The notes: a model not told the origin generated them from the sequence alone. Counted from the stretch's first letter, positions 17,974-26,738 are shown. The stretch: 64,000 nt of DNA from Ga0077523 sp038324085 (GCA_038324085.1 JBBQHP010000007.1:1-64000), one strand, 5' to 3'. Made by a program: numbers and translations.

Positions 17974-19107
17974 ATGACCATCACCCGATTCGGTTTTCCG
18001 ACCACGATCCATTTCGGTGCGGGCGCGCGCAGACTCGTCGGCGATCACCTGCGCGCGGTCGGCGTGAAACGCCCGATCATCGTCACCGACAAAGGCCTCG
18101 CGGCGCTGCCGGTGCTGGCGGAATTCCGCGCTGGCCTGGGTGCCGGGCTCGCTGTCGGGCTGTTCGACGGCGTGCACGGCAACCCGACGCGCGCGCAGGT
18201 GATGGCGGGCGCCGCAGCCGCGCGGGCCCATCGCGCCGATTGCGTCATCGGCTTCGGGGGCGGCGCGGGCCTCGACGTCGCCAAGGTCGTTGCGCTCATG
18301 ACGACGCACGACGGCGACGTGATGGGGTACGTCTGGGATCATCCGTCGGTGCGCTCCATCGACCGTGACCTGCCCTACTTCGTCGCGCTCCCGACCACCA
18401 GCGGCACCGGCTCCGAAGTCGGGCGGTCCAGCGTCGTGTCCGAGGACGACACCCACCTGAAGCGCATCGTGTTCTCGCCGAAGCTGCTGGCGAAGGCCGT
18501 TTTCGCCGATCCCGAACTCACGCTCGCCTTGCCCGCCGGCGTCACGGCCGCCACCGGAATGGATGCGATGACGCACAACATCGAGTCGTACCTGTGCCAG
18601 TCGTATCACCCGATGTGCGACGGGATCGCGCTCGAAGGCATCCGCATCGCGGCGCGCGCGCTGCCCATCGCGGTGCGGGAGCCCGGCAATCTCGAGGCAC
18701 GCAGCGACATGATGATGGCGTCGATGATGGGCGCCGTGGCTTTCCAGAAGGACCTCGGCGCCGTGCACGCCTGCGCTCACGCGCTGTCCACGGTGGCGGA
18801 CCTGCACCACGGGCTCGCCAACGCGCTGATGATCGAGCCGGTCATGACGTTCAATCTCGAGGTCGCTCGCGACAAGTTCGCGGAAATGGCGCACGTGGTC
18901 GGGGCCGGCAGTCCCGAGGCCTTCGTGCCATGGCTCAGGAGCTTCAAGGCAACTATCGGCATTCCTGCTGCGCTGTCCGCTCTGAACGTGACGCGTGAAC
19001 AGATCCCGCGGCTCGTCGCCGTCGCGGAGCAGGACATCTGCCACCAGACCAACCCGCGGCCCTGTACCCACGCCGACTTCGTGCAGTTCTTCGAACAGGC
19101 CCTGTGA
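17974..19107 (+). CDS. Iron-containing alcohol dehydrogenase
   Basis: This 377-residue group III (iron-type) alcohol dehydrogenase has the NAD-binding GFGGGAGLDVAKVVAL (~90-105), PTTSGTGSEV (~138-147) and the metal region MDAMTHNIESYL (~195) plus HACAHALSTVADLHHG (~265-280), which supplies metal-binding histidines. The C-terminal DICHQTNPRPCTHADF is typical of this group. The enzyme would interconvert an alcohol and aldehyde, fitting a pathway with the aldehyde dehydrogenase 145 bp downstream. The two genes are on the same strand in the presumed amine catabolic cluster. Confidence 0.92.
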   Translation: MTITRFGFPTTIHFGAGARRLVGDHLRAVGVKRPIIVTDKGLAALPVLAEFRAGLGAGLAVGLFDGVHGNPTRAQVMAGAAAARAHRADCVIGFGGGAGLDVAKVVALMTTHDGDVMGYVWDHPSVRSIDRDLPYFVALPTTSGTGSEVGRSSVVSEDDTHLKRIVFSPKLLAKAVFADPELTLALPAGVTAATGMDAMTHNIESYLCQSYHPMCDGIALEGIRIAARALPIAVREPGNLEARSDMMMASMMGAVAFQKDLGAVHACAHALSTVADLHHGLANALMIEPVMTFNLEVARDKFAEMAHVVGAGSPEAFVPWLRSFKATIGIPAALSALNVTREQIPRLVAVAEQDICHQTNPRPCTHADFVQFFEQAL

Positions 19108-19252
19108 TGACGACCATCACACGATGCAAGGCGGGAGCGCGGACAAGCCGAATCGCTGCGTTGCATCGGCTGCCCGCGCGGTGGTGCATGGTCTTGTCTG
19201 CCGCGCCGCAATGCAGTCGTTTGTCCGACCCGACATCGAAAGTCCGATCGCC

Positions 19253-20620
19253 ATGCTGAAGATCATCAACCCTGCCGACGGCAGCCTGATCACCGAATTG
19301 CCCGAAGACACTGCCACCAGTGTCGCCGCCAAATACGCGGCCGCTCGCGCAGCGCAACCCGCCTGGGCCGACGTGCCGCTGGCCGACAAGCTCCTGGCGA
19401 TCGGTATCTTTCGCGCCGGTGTCGTGCGCGATGTCGATCGGCTCGCGGCCATCGAAACGTCCGAAGTGGGCAAACCGCTCCAGCAGTCGAAGAACGAACT
19501 CAATACCCTGCTCGGCCGCATCGACTTCTTCGTCGACAGCACCGAAGCGACCCTCGCAGACAGGACGGTATTCGACGATGGCGGAATACGCGAGCGCATC
19601 TCGCACATCCCGCTCGGTGTCGTCGCGAACATCTCCGCCTGGAACTACCCGTGGTTCGTGGGCGCCAACGTTTTCGTCCCGGCGCTGCTCTCCGGCAATG
19701 CGGTGCTGTACAAGCCGTCCGAGTTCGCGACGCTGACCGGCCTCGAGATCGCCCGCCTGATACATCAGGCGGGAATCCCCACGGATATCTTCACCGTGGC
19801 GGTGGGCGGCGGCGCTGTCGGCGCTGCGTTGCTGGAACAATCCGTCGACGGCGTGTTCTTCACCGGCTCATACGCCACCGGCAAGAACATCGCCGCAGCG
19901 GTCGCGGGCCGGATGCTCAAGCTGCAACTGGAACTGGGCGGCAAGGACCCGACCTACGTGTGCGAAGACGTGGACATCGCAGCGGCGGTGAGTTCGCTGG
20001 CTGACGGCGCGATGTACAACACCGGCCAGAGCTGCTGTTCCGTCGAGCGCATCTATGTGCACGAAAAGATCCACGACGCCTTCGTCGAAGCCTTCGTGAA
20101 GGAAGTCAAAGGCTTCACGACGGGCAACCCGACCGAGCCCGCCAGCTACATCGGGCCGCTGACACGTGCACCGCAGATCGGGGTACTGGAACAACAGGTG
20201 GCCGACGCAATGGCAAAAGGCGCGATGCTGCTCACCGGCGGCAAGCGCATTCAGCGGATGGGCAACTGGTTCGAGCCGACCGTGTTCGCGAACGTGGACC
20301 ACACGATGGCCTTGATGCGCGAAGAAAGCTTCGGGCCGATCATCGGAATTCAAAAGGTCTCCGGCGATGCCGAAGCCGTGAAACTGATGAACGACACGCG
20401 CTACGGCCTCACCGCTGGCGTGTACACAAAAGACGAAGCGCGCGCGCAACGACTGCTCGCTCAGGTCAACGCGGGGTCCGTGTACTGGAACTGCTGCGAT
20501 CGCGTGAGCCCGCGGCTGCCGTGGTCAGGCGTTGGGCACTCGGGAGTGGGCCTGACCTTGTCGACGTACGGCATCGAGACGTTCACGCGGACCAAGGCCT
20601 GGCATTTGAAAGGGGGGTGA
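19253..20620 (+). CDS. NAD(P)-dependent aldehyde dehydrogenase
   Basis: This 455-residue aldehyde dehydrogenase lacks a long N-terminal extension. Catalytic features are LELGGKDP with general base Glu227, and TGQSCCSVERIY with nucleophile Cys261. SAWNYPWF (~128) and FTGSYATGKNI (~203) are cofactor-site motifs. It resembles succinate-semialdehyde and aminoaldehyde dehydrogenases in length. The ATG at 19253 begins the conserved MLKIINPADG; an upstream in-frame ATG at 19211 would add 14 unconserved residues. It ends the 13.7-20.6 kb catabolic run and converges with the HD-GYP gene. Confidence 0.93.
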   Translation: MLKIINPADGSLITELPEDTATSVAAKYAAARAAQPAWADVPLADKLLAIGIFRAGVVRDVDRLAAIETSEVGKPLQQSKNELNTLLGRIDFFVDSTEATLADRTVFDDGGIRERISHIPLGVVANISAWNYPWFVGANVFVPALLSGNAVLYKPSEFATLTGLEIARLIHQAGIPTDIFTVAVGGGAVGAALLEQSVDGVFFTGSYATGKNIAAAVAGRMLKLQLELGGKDPTYVCEDVDIAAAVSSLADGAMYNTGQSCCSVERIYVHEKIHDAFVEAFVKEVKGFTTGNPTEPASYIGPLTRAPQIGVLEQQVADAMAKGAMLLTGGKRIQRMGNWFEPTVFANVDHTMALMREESFGPIIGIQKVSGDAEAVKLMNDTRYGLTAGVYTKDEARAQRLLAQVNAGSVYWNCCDRVSPRLPWSGVGHSGVGLTLSTYGIETFTRTKAWHLKGG

Positions 20621-20671
20621 CGCGCTTCACCTGTCCCGAACCCATCTGTCGCCCGAAAGACGAGCGCCGCG

Positions 20672-22648
20672 TCAATCCGCGTACTTGGCCGCGATTTCCA
20701 GGACGGTATGCTCGGCGTGGAAGAATGCCTCGAGCACTACGGGATCGAAGGTCCTGCCGTCCAGTTTCCGCATCATTGCCGTCGCTGTTTGGTGGGGAAA
20801 CGGTTCCTTGTAGCAGCGTCGACTGATGAGGGCGTCGTAGATGTCCGCCACGGCCATGATTCGTCCCGACAGCGGTATGTCTTGACCTTTCAGACCGAGG
20901 GGGTAACCCGTGCCGTCCCATTTTTCATGATGGGTGGCCGCGATTTCACCTGCAATGATCAGGAAATCGTCTCCCTCGATCAGTCGGGATGAATTGACAA
21001 GGATGCTTTTGCCGTACTCGGCATGGCGCTTCATGAGCACGAACTCTTCGTCCGTCAGCTTCCCAGGCTTCAGCAGGATTTCGTCCGGCACGCCGACCTT
21101 GCCGATGTCGTGCAGGGGGGCGGATATGAACAGGAGATCGATGTACTCGCGCGTCAATATGTCCCGGTACTGGCCCATGCGCTGCAGTTGCTCGGCGATG
21201 GTCTTCACGTAGTACTGGGTTCGCTTGATGTGGGCACCGGTCTCGGGGTCCCTCGTCTCCGCCACGGCGGCCATCGATTCCATGGTGACCTGCCGGGCAT
21301 TCTCGAGCCGTTTGGCCCAGACGGTGGCCTGTCTTTGCCCTATGGCAAACCGGGTCACGGAAAATGCCGCGAAGAGAACCGCGGTCACGATCAGCGGAGC
21401 GCCTGGTGAGAAGAACATGGCTTCGGATCCGAAAAGCGATGCCGAGATCAGCAGTGGGATGGCGCCTACGGCAATGCTCCCGAACAACATCCGCGAAGCT
21501 CCGCCCACCTTGATATACAGGAGCGCCATGAGTGCTCCCGAAACCATGCACTCAATGAGAATCGCCACGCCGGCCCAGTCCGGTACGCGGACCAACTGGT
21601 CGGTGACGATGTTCTCGGCGGTCACAGCCTGGATCTTCAAACCCGGAAAGCGGGAATCAAAGACGGTGTTGTGCAAATCGCTCAGGCCCGCGGCCGAAGA
21701 GCCGATGAATACGATCTTCCCGCGAATGTCGGCCTCGCTGAACGAGCCGTTCAGGATGCTCATCGCCGATACAGAGGGATACAGTCCGGGCTTGCCATTG
21801 AAGCGCAAGACCGCATAGCCGTTCTCATCGATCGGAATTCTGTGGCTTCCGGCCTGGATGTAGGGTCCGCTTCTGTCCCACTCGACGGAGGCGGACGTTA
21901 TGTTCAGAGCCTTCATCGTGGTGACGAGCGCCAGATGCGCATGCACCACCCCGTTGTGGCGAATCAACAGCGGCAGGTAGCGCAGCCGTCCGTCGTCGTC
22001 GATTCTGTTGTTGATGAATCCGCTGGATCGTGTCTGCGACACAATCTTTTGCGTATTGATCAACACGCCCGTTGCCTCGGCGAGTGACAGCAGGTCCGTC
22101 CGGCCTCCCACCTGTAGTGTGGGCACAGGCGACGTTTCGGACGGCGTCGAATGATCGAAGTAGAAATACTTCGCTCCGACGGCATCGGTTTGGGCCATCA
22201 CATGACCGAAGTATCCGTCATTGTCCTGCAATCCTGCCGGCACGCCGGTGAATGCCAGGTCCACGCCGAAATCGCGCTTGAATGCCTGGCGGACGTTGAT
22301 GAGAGAAGCGCGGTCGGGTTCAGAAAACAGGACGTCGATTCCGATAGAAGCCGGTTTGGCGGCAGCAATCGCTTGCAGCAATGCGCCCATTCGATAGCGT
22401 GGCCATGGCCATTGGCCGACTGCGGAAAGGCTCAGTTCATCGATGTCGACGACCACCGTGCTCCGCGCCGGCTGCTCTGATGCCGTGAACGTGACGAAGG
22501 AATCGAGGAAAAATCGATCGAGCCAGGCTATTCCGGGCCATTGCCGGTACTCGAAGACTCCAACCAGGACCGCGAGGGCGAGCCCGCTCAGCAACATCCC
22601 GAACGCCGCTCTACCGGTGAGCCGGTATGCATGCTTCACGCCGTACAT
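20672..22648 (-). CDS. CHASE2 sensor - HD-GYP cyclic-di-GMP phosphodiesterase
   Basis: This 658-residue membrane signalling protein has an N-terminal TM (~15-32) and an extracytoplasmic CHASE2 domain (~35-330) with VVVDIDELSL, GIDVLFSEPD and the end signature GKIVFIGSSAAGLSDLH. Three closely spaced TM helices (~355-435) follow. The HD-GYP domain has HDIGK (His513-Asp514) and GTGYP (Tyr582 within GYP 581-583), so the catalytic set for cyclic-di-GMP hydrolysis appears intact. It is the last gene of the FecR-OmpA-CHASE2 operon, 14 bp after the OmpA lipoprotein gene. The ligand is unknown. Confidence 0.93.
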   Translation of the reverse strand: MYGVKHAYRLTGRAAFGMLLSGLALAVLVGVFEYRQWPGIAWLDRFFLDSFVTFTASEQPARSTVVVDIDELSLSAVGQWPWPRYRMGALLQAIAAAKPASIGIDVLFSEPDRASLINVRQAFKRDFGVDLAFTGVPAGLQDNDGYFGHVMAQTDAVGAKYFYFDHSTPSETSPVPTLQVGGRTDLLSLAEATGVLINTQKIVSQTRSSGFINNRIDDDGRLRYLPLLIRHNGVVHAHLALVTTMKALNITSASVEWDRSGPYIQAGSHRIPIDENGYAVLRFNGKPGLYPSVSAMSILNGSFSEADIRGKIVFIGSSAAGLSDLHNTVFDSRFPGLKIQAVTAENIVTDQLVRVPDWAGVAILIECMVSGALMALLYIKVGGASRMLFGSIAVGAIPLLISASLFGSEAMFFSPGAPLIVTAVLFAAFSVTRFAIGQRQATVWAKRLENARQVTMESMAAVAETRDPETGAHIKRTQYYVKTIAEQLQRMGQYRDILTREYIDLLFISAPLHDIGKVGVPDEILLKPGKLTDEEFVLMKRHAEYGKSILVNSSRLIEGDDFLIIAGEIAATHHEKWDGTGYPLGLKGQDIPLSGRIMAVADIYDALISRRCYKEPFPHQTATAMMRKLDGRTFDPVVLEAFFHAEHTVLEIAAKYAD

Positions 22649-22662
22649 GCGTTTGCTCGGCG

Positions 22663-23301
22663 CTACAGAATCTGAATTTCCACGCGCCGGTTCCGGGGTT
22701 CCGGCACGTCCCGCGCCGCGGGAAACAGCGGTACCTTGGAACCGAAGTACTGAACCTCGATCGTGCCAAGATCCGGTGCGCGTTGCCGCAACATCCTGGC
22801 GACGGCGTGAGCTCTTTGGGCTGAGAGTTTCAGATTTCTTCCTTCCGAACCCAGTCGATCCGTATGGCCGAAGATGGTCACCTCCGTCGGAATGCGTTCG
22901 CGCACGGCGGCCAGCACCTCCGGCAGCTTGGCAGCGGATTCCTCGGCTAGCGCGGTTCCATCAAGGACGAAGTACAAGACGAAACTCTTTGGTTTCGGCG
23001 GTTGCGCTTTGAGAACGTCCTCGAACGTCGCGCTTACCTGTTCCTGGCCCATCGACTGCAATGCCGAAGGGCGCGCGCGATCCCCCTCCACAGTCGTGTA
23101 TTGATATGCCGCGTCGACTTTCTGGGATCCGTCCCGCGTCGTGACGGAAACGGCCCCCACGTGCCCGTCTTCATCGGGCAACAAGACGACGGTGGTTCTG
23201 CGCGTATCCACCGGCGTTACCGGGGCGGTTGCCACCGACGCACAGCCACCCAGGAATGCAACCGTCGCGCTCAAGACGAGTAAAGCCGCCGCGGTTCTCA
23301 T
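22663..23301 (-). CDS. OmpA-family lipoprotein
   Basis: This 212-residue outer-membrane lipoprotein has a lipobox LGGC (Cys20). Residues ~100-205 form an OmpA-like peptidoglycan-binding domain with YFVLDGTALAEES, TIFGHTDRLGSEGRN (the diagnostic GHTD) and LSAQRAHAVARML. The start at 23301 gives a clean lipoprotein signal; a longer in-frame reading passes into the fecR gene and is not credible. It lies 11 bp after the FecR-domain gene and 14 bp before the CHASE2-HD-GYP gene, so it probably works as the envelope component of this signalling operon. Confidence 0.9.
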   Translation of the reverse strand: MRTAAALLVLSATVAFLGGCASVATAPVTPVDTRRTTVVLLPDEDGHVGAVSVTTRDGSQKVDAAYQYTTVEGDRARPSALQSMGQEQVSATFEDVLKAQPPKPKSFVLYFVLDGTALAEESAAKLPEVLAAVRERIPTEVTIFGHTDRLGSEGRNLKLSAQRAHAVARMLRQRAPDLGTIEVQYFGSKVPLFPAARDVPEPRNRRVEIQIL

Positions 23302-23312
23302 GGCCAGCGGCC

Positions 23313-23753
23313 CTACTCGGCCCTCACGATGAATCGGGTACCGCGCACACCGACCGTGGAACTCGGCGTGCTCACGCTGACCGTTTCTGGAGCGAGCTTC
23401 CCGATCCTGCCGGACGAGTAGATCGCCGTGCCCATCGCCAGGTACACGGAGAATGCATAGTTTGAATCCTTCGGCTCGAACACGTAGTCGCGAATCGCGA
23501 TATCGGTACCGGCACCGATCGTGAGCAAAGTGCCGTCCTTGAACACGATCCCACCCGACGCGCCTGCCTTGGATACGACACGATCGGCAACCCGCAAGGA
23601 CATTCCGGCAGTGGCGGGAAGGTCGACATTGTTGCGTACGACTTTCACGCTCCCCGAGACGCTTTTTATCAGCGCCACATGGCCGTCCTGAGCAATGGCG
23701 TAGCCTGCCAAGCCCCACGTCGCAAGGAGGAAAACTACTGCTGAGAGTTTCAT
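23313..23753 (-). CDS. FecR-domain periplasmic protein
   Basis: This 146-residue secreted protein has a signal peptide (cleavage near AIAQDG, residue ~22). The FecR domain shows SVSGSVKVVRN, VADRVVSKAGASGGIVFKDG and the C-terminal STVGVRGTRFIVR. It is a stand-alone periplasmic FecR domain, not the sigma-regulator form. In related operons the same domain precedes an OmpA lipoprotein and a CHASE2 cyclase or phosphodiesterase, so these three proteins probably form one sensing unit across the envelope. It is first in the operon; the leader contains a 10-bp inverted repeat at 23903-23939. Confidence 0.92.
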   Translation of the reverse strand: MKLSAVVFLLATWGLAGYAIAQDGHVALIKSVSGSVKVVRNNVDLPATAGMSLRVADRVVSKAGASGGIVFKDGTLLTIGAGTDIAIRDYVFEPKDSNYAFSVYLAMGTAIYSSGRIGKLAPETVSVSTPSSTVGVRGTRFIVRAE

Positions 23754-23902
23754 AAACGTCTCCTGCCCGCTCGTTTGACCGGGATTTCAATGGGTACGAT
23801 TGAGGAATGACCGCGGTTTGGAATCGGCGGTCTGCGGACGTAGGACAAGGCGCCGCGGCGTCGTCGTTCCGGCGTGGATGTCAGGCTTACGTCCAGGTAA
23901 CG

Positions 23903-23939
23903 GCAGCTAACGCTGTAACTTGAGCGCTCCGTTAGCTGC
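23903..23939. promoter_or_regulatory. 10-bp inverted repeat upstream of the fecR operon
   Basis: GCAGCTAACG (23903-23912) and CGTTAGCTGC (23930-23939) are perfect reverse complements with a 17-bp spacer. Two further TAAC copies lie at 23898 and 23916. It is ~150 bp before the FecR start on the minus strand, so it may be an operator or a relic terminator of the broken gene to its right. The arms do not satisfy the integron attC consensus. Confidence 0.4.
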
Positions 23940-23980
23940 GCAAGACCCGCACCAGGGGTCGACGGCGCGCAACGTTCTGA

Positions 23981-24136
23981 TAGGCGCCCTTCCCTCCGCA
24001 ATCGTTGTTCCTGCTCACCCCTGTACCGGAGCCTCGGAATTTCGCGCTGCTTGCCGTGGGGCTCGTTTTCCTCGGGGTCATGCTGAACCGTCAGAGGCGC
24101 ATCGGGCTTGGCGCGGGAAGGTCGGTGCCAAGATGA
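23981..24136 (+). pseudogene. Remnant of a PEP-CTERM protein C-terminus
   Basis: One frame encodes VPEPRNFALLAVGLVFLG followed by MLNRQRR and a stop at 24134-24136. This is a textbook PEP-CTERM sorting tail: a VPEP motif, a hydrophobic helix and an Arg-rich end. The reading is closed upstream by a TGA at 23978 and lacks a start codon, so only the tail of a lost gene survives. It overlaps the start of the neighbouring Rhs remnant in another frame, marking a deletion junction. An intact PEP-CTERM protein at 29.8 kb shows the sorting system is relevant in this genome. Confidence 0.6.
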
Positions 24137-24528
24137 TCCGTCGGCTCTCGATGACTCAACGACGGCCATGGAGCAGCATCGTGAGCACGCCGTTAAACGC
24201 ATTGGGGCTCGACGAGCGCTATGCGCGAACCCAGGGCGGGGTGACGCTCAGCTTCCTGCCCGATGCGCTGGGCTCGACCCTGAACCTGGTGAGTCCGGGC
24301 GGGGCGCTGACCGCGCTGTACATCTACGAGCCCTACGGCGCCGCCACGCCATCGGGAACGGACAACACGGCGTTCCGCTACACCGGACGGGAGGAGGACG
24401 GGACCGGATTGATGTACTACCGGGCGCGGTATTACAACCCGAGGACCTCGAGGTTCGTCAGCGAGGATCCGATCGGGTTGGTGGGGGGGTACAACTTGTA
24501 TGCATATGTCGTGACAAAGGCGGCGTGA
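24133..24528 (+). pseudogene. Truncated Rhs/YD-repeat core fragment
   Basis: A 131-residue reading contains the end of an Rhs core: ALGLDERYARTQGG, FLPDALGSTLNLVSPGG, YIYEPYGAA, FRYTGREEDGTGLMYYRAR, YNPRTSRFVSEDPIGL and NLYAYV. Normal Rhs proteins exceed 1000 residues, with a core followed by a variable toxin. Here the upstream repeats are gone, the first ~20 residues are unrelated, and the reading stops six residues after YAYV. It is therefore a decayed fragment, with no toxin domain visible. The following small membrane gene could be a former immunity gene, but nothing proves it. Confidence 0.75.
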
Positions 24529-24602
24529 GAAGCAACGCTTAGTCAGTTAGCGAGTAAGGTGGGCACGGAAGCAAAGGGCCTGCATACCTGCATACCTGCG
24601 CA

Positions 24603-24932
24603 ATGAGCGACCGATCGCTACTGCCCAACCTGCTCATCGTGTCCTCCACCATCGTCTACCGGTCATTTTTCGCGTGCTCGCTGATCGTAGCGGCAATCGC
24701 GTTTGTGTTCTTCGCGATCGGATTGGGAGATGGTTCCGTTTCTTCCTTCAACATGGCGCTTTGGCTCGCGCTCCTGGGAGTCGTGGTTGCTGTTCCCTGG
24801 GCGGGGCACGCGCTTCGGAGCCGCGGCAAAATCGGGGTAGCGATAGCGGTTCTGGGCATCGTTGCCGTTCCGGGTTTCCTTGGCGGCCTCCTTGTGCTAC
24901 TTCTCCTGCTCCTGCAGCCCCGTTGGAACTGA
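24603..24932 (+). CDS. Small hypothetical membrane protein
   Basis: This 109-residue protein has about three hydrophobic helices (residues ~20-40, ~50-66, ~76-105). Polar content is low and it ends with a Leu-rich stretch followed by QPRWN. I do not recognise the family. It stands alone on the plus strand, 74 bp after the Rhs remnant and 102 bp before a cupin gene, with no strong ribosome binding site. Its position behind an Rhs C-terminus fits an orphan immunity gene, but an ordinary small membrane protein is equally possible. Confidence 0.55.
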   Translation: MSDRSLLPNLLIVSSTIVYRSFFACSLIVAAIAFVFFAIGLGDGSVSSFNMALWLALLGVVVAVPWAGHALRSRGKIGVAIAVLGIVAVPGFLGGLLVLLLLLLQPRWN

Positions 24933-25034
24933 GGGGGCATACGCACGATTGGCCGGATCCGCGCTTCCCGGTTCGTCGAAGCGACGCGGGCACTACAACA
25001 AGCGCAGCAGTGTCCAGACGCATCGGAGAGCAGC

Positions 25035-25499
25035 GTGTCGAATGCAATGCAACCAGAGCACTTTTCGCCAGACGAAGGCACGACGTTCAAGCTCGGTCGG
25101 ATGACGATGAGATTCACCACGACCGCCGGCGAGAACTGGAACGCATACACCGTATGCGAGGCGATCGAACCCCCCGAATCCGGCGCCGGCTACCACCGGC
25201 ATCCGACCTACGACGAGACCTTCATCATCTGCGAAGGGCACTACGATTTTCGCCTGGACGGCAATTTGTTGAAGCTGGGCCCTGGAGACGTCGTATTCGT
25301 TCCACGCGGAACGGCACACGGTTTCGTGTGCACCGGGCCCGAAACGGGTCGTCAGATCATCATAAGCTCGCCCGGAGGTATCTTCGACGCGATGATCGCC
25401 GAAGTCTCGATGCTCGACACGGGCAGTCCAACGCGGCCGGCGTCGGATGAAGCCAAGCGCGTCGCGGTGAAATACGGCATCGAGTTCCTCGCTGCCTGA
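25035..25499 (+). CDS. Cupin-domain protein
   Basis: This 154-residue single-domain cupin starts at GTG 25035, with GGAG five bases upstream. The first cupin motif is GYHRHPTYDETFIICEGHYD (~52-71), with metal-ligand histidines and Glu. The second is LKLGPGDVVFVPRGTAHGF (~80-98), with the last His. These proteins bind a metal and include small dioxygenases, isomerases and sugar- or regulator-binding proteins; the substrate cannot be told. It is monocistronic and converges with the MBL-fold hydrolase gene. Confidence 0.88.
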   Translation: MSNAMQPEHFSPDEGTTFKLGRMTMRFTTTAGENWNAYTVCEAIEPPESGAGYHRHPTYDETFIICEGHYDFRLDGNLLKLGPGDVVFVPRGTAHGFVCTGPETGRQIIISSPGGIFDAMIAEVSMLDTGSPTRPASDEAKRVAVKYGIEFLAA

Positions 25500-25617
25500 G
25501 CCGAGCTTCCGGACCTCGGGGCGCGGCCTCTTTGGCAGGGATGCGGGTGCCGCTTGCGCCGGATGATCGCCGGCCGGCACGGAATCCACGGGCAGGTGCG
25601 GGGTGAGGTGAAGCCCG

Positions 25618-26556
25618 CTACGTCGTCGCCGGCAGCGTCCCGGCCAGGAAGTGTTCGCGCACGCCTTTCAGGTTGTCCCGGTGCACGTCCCGATAGGGCT
25701 CGTAGAGGCTGATCCACTTGCGGGCAACCGAGTCGCCGATGTAGTCCTCCAGCGTGCCGTCCAGATAGTCCTGGTCGTGTGCGCGCGCCAGCATCTTCTT
25801 GATGTAGTCGATCGTCGCGTCGATCAAGGTCTTCCCGTAGCCGCCGCCGCGAATCACTTCGGGATCGCCGTGATTCGGATAGATGCGCTCGAATGGCATC
25901 GTCCGCATGTAGCCCAGGTTGTACACATGCGCTGGCAGATCGCCGAATTCGACCATGAAGGTGATCGAGTCCTCGAGCGTGTCGCCGGCGAGCAGGATTT
26001 CGTCCGACGGGATCAGGAGCACCAGGCTGTCGGGACTGTGGATGTCGATGTTGTGCAGTTCGATCCTGAGATCGTCCAGATACAGATCCATCCGCCGGTG
26101 GAACGCGAAGTTCGGCAGGATCAGCGGCTTGATGCCGGGCGGGCCCAGGGCGGTGCCACTTTCGATCTTGTGCTTCAAGGTCTCGAACAGGTAGCGGCCG
26201 ATATCGGGCGCGACGATGGGGCTGTCCGCATAGACCTCGTTGCCCCCCACGTGATCGGGATGCCAGTGGCTCAACACGAGCGTGAAGTGTTTCACACCCC
26301 GGCATTTCAGGTAGTTCCGCACCCACTGCGCCTGCTCGTTGCACGTGAACGAGTCGTACACGATGGCGTGGTCGCCTTTGTGGATCGCATAGGTGGCGAT
26401 GCCGAGCTTCATCGCCCCATCGTCCACCCAGTTCCATTCGGCCGCGATGCGCGGAATGGTCGGATCGCGGCCGAGGTAGAACGCGGTGAGGTGATCGTTG
26501 ATCTCGATGGCGGAGATCGCGGTCGAACGGGGATGGCGGGCGGTCGATAGGCACAT
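25618..26556 (-). CDS. MBL-fold metallo-hydrolase
   Basis: This 312-residue metallo-beta-lactamase-fold hydrolase has no clear signal peptide. The zinc motif HWHPDH is at residues 97-102. Further ligand regions are LLAGDTLED (~190) and YPNHGD (~228). The segment AIVYDSFTCNEQAQWVRNYL precedes the first metal motif, as in lactonase/SoxH-like MBL proteins. The likely reaction is hydrolysis of an ester, lactone or thioester, with unknown substrate. ATG 26556 gives the full fold. The gene stands alone, followed by the convergent cupin. Confidence 0.88.
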   Translation of the reverse strand: MCLSTARHPRSTAISAIEINDHLTAFYLGRDPTIPRIAAEWNWVDDGAMKLGIATYAIHKGDHAIVYDSFTCNEQAQWVRNYLKCRGVKHFTLVLSHWHPDHVGGNEVYADSPIVAPDIGRYLFETLKHKIESGTALGPPGIKPLILPNFAFHRRMDLYLDDLRIELHNIDIHSPDSLVLLIPSDEILLAGDTLEDSITFMVEFGDLPAHVYNLGYMRTMPFERIYPNHGDPEVIRGGGYGKTLIDATIDYIKKMLARAHDQDYLDGTLEDYIGDSVARKWISLYEPYRDVHRDNLKGVREHFLAGTLPATT

Positions 26557-26738
26557 GATCGTGAGCCGGGTCGGAGAGAGGCAAGCGTACGTCGGAATGT
26601 TGCGGGCACGGTTCCCGATTGATTGTGAGTGCGATGGATCTGAACCGCAGAGGGGCGCAATGGTGTGAGGGATCGTAGTGTGGGGCGGGGCTTGGCGGCT
26701 CCGCCGGCCCCCACCCTAACCCTCCCCCGCCCTTTCGA

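Noticed and set aside
22663..23790. 375-residue reading extending the OmpA lipoprotein upstream
   Set aside because: The added N-terminus overlaps the FecR gene out of frame; the lipobox start at 23301 is convincing.
23898..23949. Integron attC site near the Rhs remnant
   Set aside because: The arms read GCTAAC/GTTAGC but do not fit the attC core consensus, and no integrase or cassette array is visible.
24529..24602. Rhs toxin domain continuing after the core fragment
   Set aside because: The frame stops at 24528 and no continuation with toxin motifs is seen in any frame before the next gene.
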